Positions 43,020-52,128 of a DNA stretch of 64,000 nucleotides are shown in pieces. The notes beneath the pieces were generated by a model. The model was not told the origin of the DNA and searched no databases. It saw nothing but the letters and a program-made list of their open reading frames with translations. Position 1 is the first letter of the stretch. Each line of letters starts with the position of its first letter. Origin of the DNA: Microlunatus parietis. Lineage in GTDB: Bacteria; Actinomycetota; Actinomycetes; Propionibacteriales; Propionibacteriaceae. Where the stretch lies: contig NZ_JACCBU010000001.1 of NCBI RefSeq assembly GCF_013407955.1, forward strand, positions 1,736,001 to 1,800,000. Reading direction: 5' to 3'. A program made the translations under genes and the position numbers.

Positions 43020-43700
43020 TCACCCTTGTCGTTGTCCGTACACGTTCTGGTAACGCTCGTAGAGACTGTCGATGTCACTCTGCGGGATCGGGATCGGCTC
43101 GCCCAGCTGTCGCGCAATGTGCACGGTGCGGGCCACCTCCTCGCAGAGCACCGCGGCCTTGACCGCGGCCTTCGCCGACGCCCCGACCGTGAAGACGCCG
43201 TGGTTCTGCATCAGCACGGCCTTCGAGCGATGATCACGCAGCGTCTCCACGATGCCGCGGCCGATCGAGTCGTCGCCGATCAGCGCGAACGGGCCGACCG
43301 GCACCTCGCCGCCGAACTCGTCGCCCATCATCGTCAGCACACAAGGGATCGGCTCGCCGCGAGCCGCCCAGGCCGTCGCGTACGTCGAGTGGGTGTGCAC
43401 CACGCCGTTGATCTCCGGCCAATGTTTGTAGACGTACGCATGCGCGGCGGTGTCCGACGACGGAGCATGATCACCCTCGACCAGGTTGCCGTCCAGGTCG
43501 CAGACCACCATGGCGGCCGGGCTCAGGTCCTCGTACCGGACGCCGGAGGGCTTGATCACCAGCAGGTCCCGGCCGGGCACCCGGGCCGACACGTTGCCGG
43601 CCGTCCACACCACAAGATCATTCTTCGGCAGCTCGGCGTGCAGGTCGGAGACCTCCTGCCGGATCAGGAACAGCGCCTCGTCCGGTTCAACCTCTGCCAT
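43020..43700 (-). CDS. araD: L-ribulose-5-phosphate 4-epimerase
   Basis: The 226-residue class II aldolase-fold epimerase makes D-xylulose 5-phosphate for the pentose phosphate pathway. [23 protein letters not shown] binds the phosphate. [16 protein letters not shown] supplies the zinc His pair, and [12 protein letters not shown] the third His. [19 protein letters not shown] is typical of AraD. It lies between araB and araA with a two-base gap on the araB side and overlapping signals on the araA side. Confidence 0.96.
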   Translation of the reverse strand: MAEVEPDEALFLIRQEVSDLHAELPKNDLVVWTAGNVSARVPGRDLLVIKPSGVRYEDLSPAAMVVCDLDGNLVEGDHAPSSDTAAHAYVYKHWPEINGVVHTHSTYATAWAARGEPIPCVLTMMGDEFGGEVPVGPFALIGDDSIGRGIVETLRDHRSKAVLMQNHGVFTVGASAKAAVKAAVLCEEVARTVHIARQLGEPIPIPQSDIDSLYERYQNVYGQRQG

Positions 43701-43702
43701 GA

Positions 43703-45385
43703 TCAGTTCCCGTTCCGGCGTGCGGCGGCGTCCCGGCGCAGCTCGCGCAGCCGATGCATGACGTCGTTCTCGCCGCGGCCGAAGTAGTCGTGCAGCAGCG
43801 TGTACTCCTGGTAGAGCTTGGCGTAGATCTCGACGTTCTCCGGGATCGGCTTGAACTTCGCCTTCTCCGACCGACCCATCTGCTCGGCCGCGGCGGCGAC
43901 GTCCGGATAGGCACCGGCGGCCACTGCGGCGTGGATCGCCGAGCCGAGCGCCGGCGCCTGGTCGGAGGTGACCACAGTGATCGGCATGTCCAGGATGTCG
44001 GCGTAGATCTGCATCAGCAAAGGATTCTTGACCAGTCCGCCGGCCGCGACGAACTCCTTCACCGGCACGCCGGCGTTGTTGAACGCGTCCACGATGGTGC
44101 GGGCGCCGAACGCGGTCGCCTCGATCAGGGCCCGGTAGATCTCCTCCGGCTTCGTCGCCAGCGTCTGCCCGACGATCACGCCGGAGAGATCATGATCAAC
44201 GAGCACCGAGCGGTTGCCGCTGTGCCAGTCCAGCGCGATCAGGCCGTGCTCACCGACGCCCTGCTCGGCCGCCTTCGCGGTGAGGACCTCGTGCACGCTG
44301 ACGCCCTGCTTCTCGGCCTCCGCGGTGTAGGAGGCGGGCACGCCGTTGCGGACGTACCAGGCGAAGATGTCGCCGACGCCGGACTGGCCGGCCTCGTAGC
44401 CGTACAGGCCCTTCGTCACGCCGCCCTCGACGACGCCGCACATGCCGGGCACCTCGCGCAGCTCGTCGGAGTTCATGATGTGGCAGGTCGAGGTGCCCAT
44501 GATCGCGACCATCTGGCCGGGCGCGATCGCCTGCCCGGCCGGGTTGGTCACGTGCGCGTCGACGTTGCCGGCCGAGACCGCGATGCCCTCCGGCAGCCCG
44601 GTCCACTCCGCGGCCTGCGCCGACAGCCCGCCGGCGTTCTCGCCGAGCTGGATGATCGGCCAGTCGACCTTGGTCTCCACGAAGTCGGCGAAGTCCGGGT
44701 TGAGCGCGGCCAGGTAGTCCTTCGACGGGTACGCGTCGTCCTGCCGGATCCCCTTGTAGCCCGCGGTGCAGGCGTTCCGGGTGTATTTCCCGGTCAGCTG
44801 CCAGACGATCCAGTCCGCACCCTCGACCCAGTGCTCGATCGCGGCGTAGACCTCGGGATCCTCCTCGAGCACCTGCAGGCCCTTGGCGAACTCCCATTCC
44901 GAGGAGATCAGGCCGCCGTAGCGGGCCAGCCACGGCTCACCGCGCTCGGCCGCGACCTGGTTGATCCGGTCCGCCTGGCCCTGCGCCGCGTGATGCCGCC
45001 ACAGCTTCACGTACGCGTGCTTGCGGTCGGCGAACTGGGGCAGCTCGTTCAGCGGGGTGCCGTCGTCGGTGGTCGGCACCATCGTGCAGGCGGTGAAGTC
45101 GGTGCCGATGCCGATCACCTGGGACGGGTCGATCCCGGCCGCCTCGATCGCCGCCGGCACCGCGTTCCGGAGCACCTCGCGGTAGTCCTCCGGCACCTGC
45201 AGGGCCCATTCGGGCGGCAGCTTCTCCCCGGTCGTCGGCAGGGTGTCGTCGACGACCCCGTGCGGGTACTCGTGCACCGCCGAGCCGAGTTCGGCGCCGT
45301 CCGAGACGCGGACCACCAGGGCCCGGCCGGACAGGGTGCCGAAGTCGATGCCGATCGTGTACGTCTGCGCGGGGTCAACCGTCAT
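43703..45385 (-). CDS. araB: Ribulokinase
   Basis: The 560-residue FGGY-type kinase phosphorylates L-ribulose to L-ribulose 5-phosphate. TIGIDFGTLSGRALVVR is the N-terminal phosphate loop. VIGIGTDFTACTMVPT, CGVVEGGVTKGLYGYEAGQSGVGDIFAWYVRNGVP and EFVAAGGLVKNPLLMQIYADILDMPITV are the AraB-type blocks. It is the first gene of araBDA. Only 41 bases separate its ATG from the stop of the small membrane gene upstream. The operon promoter is therefore short, lies inside that gene, or is shared with the mca unit. Confidence 0.96.
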   Translation of the reverse strand: MTVDPAQTYTIGIDFGTLSGRALVVRVSDGAELGSAVHEYPHGVVDDTLPTTGEKLPPEWALQVPEDYREVLRNAVPAAIEAAGIDPSQVIGIGTDFTACTMVPTTDDGTPLNELPQFADRKHAYVKLWRHHAAQGQADRINQVAAERGEPWLARYGGLISSEWEFAKGLQVLEEDPEVYAAIEHWVEGADWIVWQLTGKYTRNACTAGYKGIRQDDAYPSKDYLAALNPDFADFVETKVDWPIIQLGENAGGLSAQAAEWTGLPEGIAVSAGNVDAHVTNPAGQAIAPGQMVAIMGTSTCHIMNSDELREVPGMCGVVEGGVTKGLYGYEAGQSGVGDIFAWYVRNGVPASYTAEAEKQGVSVHEVLTAKAAEQGVGEHGLIALDWHSGNRSVLVDHDLSGVIVGQTLATKPEEIYRALIEATAFGARTIVDAFNNAGVPVKEFVAAGGLVKNPLLMQIYADILDMPITVVTSDQAPALGSAIHAAVAAGAYPDVAAAAEQMGRSEKAKFKPIPENVEIYAKLYQEYTLLHDYFGRGENDVMHRLRELRRDAAARRNGN

Positions 45386-45426
45386 CTGGAGCGCTCCTCA
45401 CCGAGTTGATCTTGCTGCGGCAACCG

Positions 45427-45645
45427 TCAGGTGGCCTTGTGGTTCTCGTCTTTCAGCTGATCATCCGTCTGATGATCATCGGCCGAGGATTGATCATCAT
45501 CAGCCGGTCGCGGGACTTTGATCTTGCGCATCTGGCGCATCATGCTGACGAACAGGAAGACCATGATCGCGGCCAGCACGATCACGATGATCAACGCCGT
45601 CCAACCGGGCTTGACCAGGTTCGGGTCCAGCTCCAAGAAGATCAT
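45427..45645 (-). CDS. Small single-pass membrane protein coupled to mca
   Basis: The 72-residue protein has a transmembrane helix [22 protein letters not shown] (about 15-36), then basic MRKIKVPR and a very acidic and polar tail. Its ATG overlaps the mca stop (ATGA), so the two are co-translated. Mycobacterium tuberculosis also has a small gene, Rv1083, directly behind mca, so the arrangement is old. I do not know its function. The tail codons are unusually rich in GATCATC repeats. Confidence 0.75.
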   Translation of the reverse strand: MIFLELDPNLVKPGWTALIIVIVLAAIMVFLFVSMMRQMRKIKVPRPADDDQSSADDHQTDDQLKDENHKAT

Positions 45646-46613
45646 GCCGATACCCTCGTTTCCTGCCGGCCGCTGCCGTTGCCGGCCGCGGGATCCACGG
45701 CGATGCCGGCGAACAGGTCGTCCTCCGGCACGGTCGAGCTCACCCGGCTGCGGGCCAGTTCGAAGTCCTCGGTCGGCCAGGCCGCCTGGTGCAGCTCCAG
45801 CGGCACGCTGAACCAGTGGCCGAGCGGATCGATCTGCGTCGCGTGGGCGAGCAGCGCCTGATCCCGTACCGCGAAGTAGTCGGCGCACGGCACCCGGGTG
45901 GTCACCCGCGCCTGGTGCTCCGGGTCCGGCTTCCACTCGGCCAGCCGTTCCGCGTACGGCGACTCCAGGCCGCGGTCGCGCATCGCCTGGTCCAGCGCGA
46001 CGATCCGGTCCCGGTGGAAGGTGAACTGGTAGTAGAGCTTCAGCGGGGTCCACGGCTCGCCCGCGTCCGGGTACGCCTCCGGGTCGCCGGCCGCCTCGTA
46101 CGCGGCGACGCTGATCTCGTGGCACTTGATGTGATCCGGGTGCGGGTAGCCGCCGTTCTCGTCGTACGTGGTGATCACGTGCGGCCGGAACTCGCGGATC
46201 AGCCGGACCAGCGGCTCGGCGGCCTCGGCCGGCGGCACCAGGGCGAAGCAGCCCTCGGGCAACGGCGGCAGCGGATCGCCCTCCGGCAGCCCGGAATCGA
46301 CGAAGCCGAGCCAGACCTGGCGGATGCCGAGGATCTCCCGGGCCCGGTCCATCTCCTGCCGGCGGATCTCGGCCAGGTTCTCCAGCACGTCCGGCCGGTC
46401 CATCGCCGGGTTGAGGATCGATCCGCGCTCGCCGCCGGTACAGGTCGCGACCACCACCTCGACGCCTTCGGCGACGTAGCGGGCCGTGCTCGCGGCCCCC
46501 TTGCTCGACTCGTCGTCGGGGTGGGCGTGGACGTGCAACAGCCGCAGTGGCTCGCCGGCCGCGTCCACGCGGACCGGCCGGCCCGCCGCGGCTCCAGGAG
46601 CGAGATCAGTCAT
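45642..46613 (-). CDS. mca: Mycothiol S-conjugate amidase
   Basis: The 323-residue zinc amidase cleaves mycothiol-toxin conjugates to a mercapturic acid and GlcN-inositol, part of actinomycete thiol detoxification. [45 protein letters not shown] (about 24-68) holds the AHPDDE zinc/catalytic motif. [24 protein letters not shown] gives the third ligand His. The product is longer than MshB-type deacetylases and fits Mca. It confirms that the host makes mycothiol and is therefore an actinomycete. It is divergent from the DUF4307 gene and coupled to the small membrane gene. Confidence 0.93.
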   Translation of the reverse strand: MTDLAPGAAAGRPVRVDAAGEPLRLLHVHAHPDDESSKGAASTARYVAEGVEVVVATCTGGERGSILNPAMDRPDVLENLAEIRRQEMDRAREILGIRQVWLGFVDSGLPEGDPLPPLPEGCFALVPPAEAAEPLVRLIREFRPHVITTYDENGGYPHPDHIKCHEISVAAYEAAGDPEAYPDAGEPWTPLKLYYQFTFHRDRIVALDQAMRDRGLESPYAERLAEWKPDPEHQARVTTRVPCADYFAVRDQALLAHATQIDPLGHWFSVPLELHQAAWPTEDFELARSRVSSTVPEDDLFAGIAVDPAAGNGSGRQETRVSA

Positions 46614-46708
46614 GCGCACATGCTGCCACTTGCGGCGAGCCGGGTGCGGATCGGGCCCGCCAGTCGGGCCGGGCCCCGAGCCCGTACCGGGTGCTGGATA
46701 CTGGCGCC

Positions 46709-47128
46709 ATGCCCGAGCCGGTGCCGAGCCTCGACGACGCCGCGGAGCGGATCCGAAACCGCTACCCGCGGTCACGGGTGCCCCGGCAGCTGGTCGTCGC
46801 CCTGGTCGGGCTCGGTGCCCTGGTCGGCCTCGGCTGGCTGATCTGGGTCGCCACGGTCCACGCCCAGCCGGCGGTCAGCGGGCAGCTGGCCGGCTACCGG
46901 GTGGTCAGCGACACCGAGACCGAGCTGACGCTGACGGTGCAACGGGAGGACCCGTCGGTTCCGGTGACCTGCCTGGCCATCGCGCAGGCGATCGACTTCG
47001 AGCGGGTCGGCGAGGTGCAGGTCGCGGTGCCGCCGAGCGAGCACCAGCTGGTCGACCTCACCGTCACGATCAAGACGCTGCGCCGGGCGAGCTCGGCCTC
47101 CGTGGACGGTTGCCGTCTTCAAGGCTGA
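46709..47128 (+). CDS. DUF4307 family membrane protein
   Basis: The 139-residue protein has a polar N-terminus ([10 protein letters not shown]), one helix ([22 protein letters not shown], about 28-49), then an extracytoplasmic part with [38 protein letters not shown] and a conserved-looking Cys pair. This is the usual DUF4307 layout. The gene lies between mca and greA in many actinomycetes, as in the Rv1081c position. Function is unknown. Confidence 0.85.
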   Translation: MPEPVPSLDDAAERIRNRYPRSRVPRQLVVALVGLGALVGLGWLIWVATVHAQPAVSGQLAGYRVVSDTETELTLTVQREDPSVPVTCLAIAQAIDFERVGEVQVAVPPSEHQLVDLTVTIKTLRRASSASVDGCRLQG

Positions 47129-47157
47129 CTTCAGGGCTGAACTCCGCCACTGCTTGC

Positions 47158-47163
47158 TAGTCT
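47158..47163 (+). promoter_or_regulatory. -10 element of the greA promoter
   Basis: TAGTCT is followed after 6 bases by the greA ATG, again pointing to a leaderless transcript. Confidence 0.45.
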
Positions 47164-47169
47164 TGTCCG

Positions 47170-47679
47170 ATGTCTGAGAACACGGAACAGGTGATCTGGC
47201 TGACCCCGGAGGCCCGCGACAAGCTGGCCCAGGAGCTGGAATACCTGAAGGGCGAAGGTCGCCAGGAGGTCTCGGCGCGGATCGCCGCCGCGCGCGAGGA
47301 AGGCGACCTGAAGGAGAACGGCGGGTATCACGCCGCCCGCGAGGAGCAGGGCCAGCAGGAGCTCCGCATCCGCCAGTTGGAGGACATGCTGCGCAAGGCC
47401 GAGGTCGGCGAGGCACCGGCCGGCGACGGGACCGTCGGGCCCGGCAGCAAGGTGACCATCGCCTTCGACGGCGACGAGTCGGATACCGACACGTTCCTGC
47501 TCGGCTCCCGCGAACTGCTCGGCCTCGAGGACAGCGCCGACCTCAACGTCTACAGCCCGCAGTCGCCGCTCGGCTCCGCGATCCTCGGCAAGCAGAAGGG
47601 CGACGAGGCGAGCTACCAGACCCCGAACGGGAAGTCGGTCAACGTCACCATCGTCGCCGTCGAGCCGTACGTCGGCTGA
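47170..47679 (+). CDS. greA: Transcription elongation factor GreA
   Basis: The 169-residue protein rescues backtracked RNA polymerase by stimulating transcript cleavage. The N-terminal coiled coil carries the acidic tip EGDLKENGGYHAAREEQG (about 45-62), and the C-terminal domain reads SKVTIAFDGDESDTDTFLLG then SPQSPLGSAILGKQKGDEASYQTPNG. The opening VIWLTPEARDKLAQELEYL is typical of the actinobacterial form. It is slightly longer than enterobacterial GreA. It ends in front of a strong bidirectional hairpin. Confidence 0.95.
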   Translation: MSENTEQVIWLTPEARDKLAQELEYLKGEGRQEVSARIAAAREEGDLKENGGYHAAREEQGQQELRIRQLEDMLRKAEVGEAPAGDGTVGPGSKVTIAFDGDESDTDTFLLGSRELLGLEDSADLNVYSPQSPLGSAILGKQKGDEASYQTPNGKSVNVTIVAVEPYVG

Positions 47680-47688
47680 TCCTGCACA

Positions 47689-47731
47689 CCACGACGTTCC
47701 CTGCGCCCTCGCGGCTCAGGGAACGTTGTGG
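47689..47731. terminator. Bidirectional terminator between greA and the DUF2089 gene
   Basis: CCACGACGTTCCCTG (47689-47703) pairs with CAGGGAACGTTGTGG (47717-47731) over 15 positions, with one G-U pair on the plus strand and a 13-base loop. It separates two convergent genes. Confidence 0.75.
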
Positions 47732-47735
47732 TTTG

Positions 47736-48158
47736 TCAGGGAAGGTCGGCGATCAGCCGCGCGGCCTCGTCGGGAGTGAGGGCGCCGCTGGCCACCTCGG
47801 CGAGCACCTGGTCGCGGGTCAGGGTCTCGGTGGACTCCGGCTCGCCGGTCAGGCCGAGCTTGCGGAGCAGGTCGGCGTAGCGCAGCCGGGCGGTCGGGTA
47901 CGAGACACCGAGGAACCGCTCGACCTCGCGGAGGTTGCCGCGGGAGGACAGGAAGACCCGGAGCAGCTCGATCTCGGCGTCGTTCAGCGCGCAGAACTCG
48001 CACTGCTGGAAGATGCCGGCCAGCTCGGTCCCGCAGGAGCCGCAGCCGAGCCGGGTCACCGCCAATTGATCACCGCAGACCGGACAGGCGTCCGGCGCGC
48101 GGTGATCGTGGGCCCGGCTCCCCGGAGTCCGGGCCTGCGACCGGGTCCGCTCCGCCAT
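47736..48158 (-). CDS. DUF2089 family protein (zinc ribbon plus HTH)
   Basis: The 140-residue protein has an N-terminal zinc ribbon CPVCGDQLAVTRLGCGSCGTELAG and further Cys in CEFCALNDAE. A predicted helix-turn-helix follows (LREVERFLGVSYPTARLRYADLLRKLGL, about 75-102). A short helical motif DQVLAEVASGALTPDEAARLIADL closes the protein. DUF2089 proteins are probable DNA-binding regulators. Its ATG shares a base with the stop of the DUF4097-like gene upstream, which carries the same helical motif at its N-terminus. The two gene products may interact. Confidence 0.85.
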   Translation of the reverse strand: MAERTRSQARTPGSRAHDHRAPDACPVCGDQLAVTRLGCGSCGTELAGIFQQCEFCALNDAEIELLRVFLSSRGNLREVERFLGVSYPTARLRYADLLRKLGLTGEPESTETLTRDQVLAEVASGALTPDEAARLIADLP

Positions 48159-49132
48159 CAGTCCTTCGTCCAGGTGTCGCCGTCCGAGCCGACCCGGATC
48201 ATCGCGTGGCCCATCACGACCTCGATGTCCAGCTTGGCGCTGCCGTTGCCCATGACGACCTCGTCGCCCGGGCCGGAGTGCCCGCCGGTCCAGCTCACCT
48301 TGCCCAGCTGAGCGTCGCCCTTCACGGTCACGTTCGACTCGTCGGACAGGTGCAACACCAGCGAGCCGGACTCGGCCCGGACCCGGGACCGGCCGGTCGT
48401 GATGGCGCCCTTGATGGTCGCCTGGCCGGCCTGGATCAGCGCGTCGTTGATCTCGGCGACGTCGAGCAGCTTGGCGCCGCCGGCGGTGACCCGGATCTTG
48501 CCCAGGTGCGGCACCCGCTCGGTGTTCAGGCTGCCGGCGGTCACCTCGACGTCGACGATCAGGTTCGGGTTGACCCGCAGGAAGAGCTCCTTGCCGAGGC
48601 CGAGGGAGCGGATGTCGTCGAGGTTGCGCGGCGCCCGCAGGATCGAGAACCCGTCCAGGGACGAGCCCATCTCGCCGTCGCTGGACACCTCGAGCACGGA
48701 CCCGTTGCGGCGCAGCACGTGCGGGCCGTCGGCCGACACGGTGGCCACCGAGGTCTCGCCGATGATCCGGACCCGGCGCCCGATCGCGCGGACCGAGAGC
48801 CGCTCGACGCCCTGGGTGTTGACCGGCTTGGACCGCTTCGGCGGCTCCGGCTCCTCCGCCTCATCGGCCTTCGCCTCTGCGGCGTTGGCCTCCGCGGATC
48901 CGACCCGTTCCTTGGTGTACGAGGCGTACTGCGGCCGGTCGGTCGCGGCCGCCCAGGCACCTTCCTCGGTCGGCGAGGCGCCCGACCGCGCGGCCAGTTC
49001 CTCGTTGGTGGGCTCGGCGGCGGGGGCGGCCGGCGTGGTCTTCAGCGCGTCGATCCGGCGGGCGGCCTCGGCGGCGTCGATCCGCCCGGCGGCCAGTTCC
49101 TCCAGGATCTCGGTGATCTCGGGTGAAGTCAT
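48158..49132 (-). CDS. DUF4097-like beta-repeat protein with N-terminal SHOCT-like helix
   Basis: The 324-residue protein has an N-terminal motif ITEILEELAAGRIDAAEAARRIDAL (about 6-30), a charged linker (EAEEPEPPKRSK), then a long beta-rich domain. That domain has repeating turns such as VEVTAGSLNTERV, IKGAITTGRSRVRAESGSLVLHLSDESNVTVKGDAQLG and VVMGNGSAKLDIEVVMGHAMIRV. These repeats resemble DUF4097/DUF2807 adhesin-like beta helices. There is no signal peptide, so it is probably cytoplasmic. It is paired with the DUF2089 regulator in one operon. A leaderless promoter (TAGATT) precedes the ATG. Confidence 0.8.
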   Translation of the reverse strand: MTSPEITEILEELAAGRIDAAEAARRIDALKTTPAAPAAEPTNEELAARSGASPTEEGAWAAATDRPQYASYTKERVGSAEANAAEAKADEAEEPEPPKRSKPVNTQGVERLSVRAIGRRVRIIGETSVATVSADGPHVLRRNGSVLEVSSDGEMGSSLDGFSILRAPRNLDDIRSLGLGKELFLRVNPNLIVDVEVTAGSLNTERVPHLGKIRVTAGGAKLLDVAEINDALIQAGQATIKGAITTGRSRVRAESGSLVLHLSDESNVTVKGDAQLGKVSWTGGHSGPGDEVVMGNGSAKLDIEVVMGHAMIRVGSDGDTWTKD

Positions 49133-49138
49133 GCCAAA

Positions 49139-49144
49139 AATCTA
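49139..49144 (-). promoter_or_regulatory. -10 element of the DUF4097/DUF2089 operon
   Basis: TAGATT on the minus strand lies 6 bases before ATG 49132, and TTCCAT stands 17 bases further upstream as a possible -35. No ribosome site is present. Confidence 0.5.
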
Positions 49145-49322
49145 AAGCCGGACTTTCCAGAATGGAAGGTTGAGCCTAGGGGAATCAGGGTTGGTTCCGG
49201 GTTCGCCACCGAGACGTCACGGTTTGGTTGCCGACCCGCGTCACCCTGCGGCGGTGGTTGAACCGGATGAGAGGCTGGACGAGCGCGGGCGGGTCCGCGC
49301 GTTGTCAAGGGGGAACTTTTCG

Positions 49323-50597
49323 ATGTTCACGCGTGCAATGACCGGAGTCCGCTGGTTGGCGGTCGCTCTGCTGGCCGGCCTCGTCGCGGCCTGCGGGACC
49401 GTACCGCCGGCGTCCACCGGGCCGGACTCGTCCAACCGGCCGCCTGGGTCGGAGGCGCCGACGTCACCCGGGGCGAAGCCGTCCGACCAGGAGCCGCCGG
49501 AGTCCGACGCACCGGGCGGACCGGTCGAGCTGAACGCGAACGTCGAGGACGATGCCGACGGCGTCAACGTCGACACGGTCATCAAGGCGACGGCGAAGTA
49601 CGGCACGCTGTCCACGGTCACCCTGGAACACGGCGGCACCGGCTCGCCGAAGATGGACGTCCCGAAGGTGACCGGCACCCTGAACGGCGAGAAGACCACC
49701 TGGACCGCGGGCTCCGGGCTGGATCCCGCGGCGACGTACACGTTGAAGATCACCGGCGCGAATGCGGCCGGCGAGGAGAAGACCGAGACGATCACGTTCA
49801 CCACCAAGGCGGTGGCCAAGTCGAAGCAGACGTTCGTCAACATCTACCCGAAGGACGGCCACCGGGTCGGCGTCGGGATGCCGGCAGTGCTCACCTTCGA
49901 CGTGCCGGTGAAGGACAAGGCGGCGTTCGAGAAGCAGTTGAAGGTGACCTCGGTGCCTGCCCAGGAGGGCAGCTGGAACTGGTTCTCCGACCAGGAGGTC
50001 CACTACCGGCCGAAGACGTACTGGAAGCCAGGCACCAAGATCACCGTCACCGCCAACCTGAACGGGATCAACGCCGGCAACGGCATCTACGGCCAGAACT
50101 CCTCCTCCAAGACCTACTCGGTCGGCCGCTCGGTGATCACCAAGGTCGACCTGAAGGCCAAGCAGGCGGTCATCGAGATCGACGGTAAGAAGGCCAAGAC
50201 CATTCCGATCAGCGCGGGCAAGAAGGGCTTCATCACCCGGAGCGGCGCGAAGGTGATCATGGAGAAGCTGGACAGGACCCGGATGGCGTCGGAGACCGTC
50301 GGCATCAGCGAGAACTCCAGCGAGGGCTACAACATGATGGTCAAGTTCGCGATGCGGATCACCCAGTCCGGCGAGTTCATCCACGCCGCCCCGTGGAACG
50401 CCGGCAACATGGGCAAGGTGAACGCCAGCCACGGCTGCACCGGGATGGCGACCGACGACGCCTACTGGCTGTTCCAGCGCGCCGACGTCGGCTCGCCGGT
50501 GATCACCACCGGCAGCGACCGGGAGACCGAGTGGGGCAACGGGTGGACCGACTGGGACGTCTCCTGGGAGAAGTACCAGCAGGGTTCGGCGCTCTGA
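49323..50597 (+). CDS. L,D-transpeptidase lipoprotein
   Basis: The 424-residue exported enzyme has the signal TGVRWLAVALLAGLVAAC with Cys in the lipobox LVAAC. A Pro/Ser-rich linker and two Ig-like domains follow (about 60-160 and 165-255). The C-terminal YkuD catalytic domain carries FIHAAPWN and the active-site motif SHGCTGM with the nucleophile Cys near 384. The product forms 3-3 cross-links in peptidoglycan and resembles mycobacterial LdtB. The ATG at 49323 follows GGGGGA. It is divergent from the DUF4097 operon and convergent with the AI-2E family gene. Confidence 0.93.
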   Translation: MFTRAMTGVRWLAVALLAGLVAACGTVPPASTGPDSSNRPPGSEAPTSPGAKPSDQEPPESDAPGGPVELNANVEDDADGVNVDTVIKATAKYGTLSTVTLEHGGTGSPKMDVPKVTGTLNGEKTTWTAGSGLDPAATYTLKITGANAAGEEKTETITFTTKAVAKSKQTFVNIYPKDGHRVGVGMPAVLTFDVPVKDKAAFEKQLKVTSVPAQEGSWNWFSDQEVHYRPKTYWKPGTKITVTANLNGINAGNGIYGQNSSSKTYSVGRSVITKVDLKAKQAVIEIDGKKAKTIPISAGKKGFITRSGAKVIMEKLDRTRMASETVGISENSSEGYNMMVKFAMRITQSGEFIHAAPWNAGNMGKVNASHGCTGMATDDAYWLFQRADVGSPVITTGSDRETEWGNGWTDWDVSWEKYQQGSAL

Positions 50598-50600
50598 TTT

Positions 50601-51959
50601 CTAGCGCTTGACCACGGCCGGGGCGGACTCGCTGCCGGCGGCCAGCGAGGAGATGTACGTCTTCGCGAACGCCAGCAGCGGTACGGCGAGCAGGGCGCCG
50701 ACGATCCCGCCGAGGATGACACCGATCGCGATCGCGAGCAGCACCGCCAGCGGGTGCAGCGCGACGGCCCGGCCGAGCAGGAACGGCTGCAGTACGTGGC
50801 TCTCCACCTGCATCACGACGATGATCCCGATCAGCATGATCAACGCCTGGATCGGCCCGACGGCGACCAGTGCGACCGCCACCGCGACGAATCCGGAGAC
50901 CAGCGCACCGACGAGCGGGATGAACGCGGCCAGGAAGACCAGCGCGGCCAGCGGGATGGCCAGCGGCACCCGCAGGATCAGCGCGATGATCAACACGCCG
51001 ATCGCGTCGACGAACGCGACGGCGATGGTCGCCCGGACGTAGGAGACCAGTGAGTTCCAACCGTTCCGGGCCGCCGCATCCGCCCTCGGCCGGGCGGCCC
51101 GCGGGACGAACCTGAGCAGCGCGGTGAACACGCCGCGGCCGTCGTACAGGAAGTAGAAGAGGGCGAACAGGCAGATCGCGAAGCCGGCCAGGAAGTGCCC
51201 GACGCCGGAGCCGACGCCGGCGGCGTAGCCGGGCAGGATGGCGGCGAGGTCGATCGTCTGGATCCAGGCCAGCACCTGGTTGCCGTAGTCGGCCAGCTGC
51301 CGGCTGTCGATGTTCAGCGGCGGCCCGGCCACCCAGGTGAGCAACTGCTGGTAGCCCTGGATCGCCGAGGTCGCCAGCTCGCCGGCCTGCCGGACGATCT
51401 GCTGCACGATGAACGTCAGCACGCCGGCCAGCAGGGCGAGCCCGCCGACGACGGAGATCGCGGCCGCCAGGGCCCGCGGGACGCGCCACTTCCGCAGCCG
51501 GGAGGCGACCGGGGACAACAGCGCGGTGAGCAGCGTGGCGATCGCCAGCGGGATGGTCACCTCGGAGAGGAACTGGAACAGGAAGGCGAGCCCGAGCACC
51601 AGCGCCGCCACCAGCAGCACCCGCCAGGCCCAGCCGGCGGCGATCTTCAGCCCGTGCGGGACGCCGTCGGGCGGCAGCGGCACGACCGGAGGCTCCACGA
51701 CCGGGGCCTCCTCCAGCTGGGTCTCGGCAGCCGGTGCCTGCTCCACCGGGGGCTTCCCGACCGGGGTGCCCGCAGTGGGAGGCATGAAGTCCACCACCTG
51801 ATCACCGTCAGGTCGCTGATCTTGATCGGCCGCCGATGCCGGATCGGCCCGTCGCGGATGATCTTCGCCGGACTCCGGGGCGGGCTCGTCGCCGGACGCG
51901 CGCTTGCCCGGAGGATCGATCGGTTCTGCCCCAGACCGCACTCGTTTGCCTGTCACCAT
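50601..51959 (-). CDS. AI-2E family transporter
   Basis: The 452-residue protein has a long disordered N-terminus rich in Pro, Glu and Asp (about 1-105), followed by eight hydrophobic helices. LLVAALVLGLAFLFQFLSEVTIPLAIATLLTALLSPV starts the domain. VLQPFLLGRAVALHPLAVLLAIAIGVILGGIVGALLAVPLLAF is the family signature. Despite the name, relatives export or exchange varied solutes and sodium/protons, so quorum-signal transport should not be assumed. ATG 51959 is preceded by GGAGG; GTG 51971 is also in frame. Confidence 0.88.
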   Translation of the reverse strand: MVTGKRVRSGAEPIDPPGKRASGDEPAPESGEDHPRRADPASAADQDQRPDGDQVVDFMPPTAGTPVGKPPVEQAPAAETQLEEAPVVEPPVVPLPPDGVPHGLKIAAGWAWRVLLVAALVLGLAFLFQFLSEVTIPLAIATLLTALLSPVASRLRKWRVPRALAAAISVVGGLALLAGVLTFIVQQIVRQAGELATSAIQGYQQLLTWVAGPPLNIDSRQLADYGNQVLAWIQTIDLAAILPGYAAGVGSGVGHFLAGFAICLFALFYFLYDGRGVFTALLRFVPRAARPRADAAARNGWNSLVSYVRATIAVAFVDAIGVLIIALILRVPLAIPLAALVFLAAFIPLVGALVSGFVAVAVALVAVGPIQALIMLIGIIVVMQVESHVLQPFLLGRAVALHPLAVLLAIAIGVILGGIVGALLAVPLLAFAKTYISSLAAGSESAPAVVKR

Positions 51960-52128
51960 GCCACCCTCCACCGCCGGCCCCCGCAGTCGTACCCCCGCCC
52001 CAGGGGTAGTCCCACCGTAGCGGAGCCGGCGATTCGGTCCTAGTACGGTAGCGGCGGGCGACGCGGCACTCGTACCGCAGCGACGCCGTACTGATCATGA
52101 CCCGATCACGAGGGAGAAGGAGGGCGCC

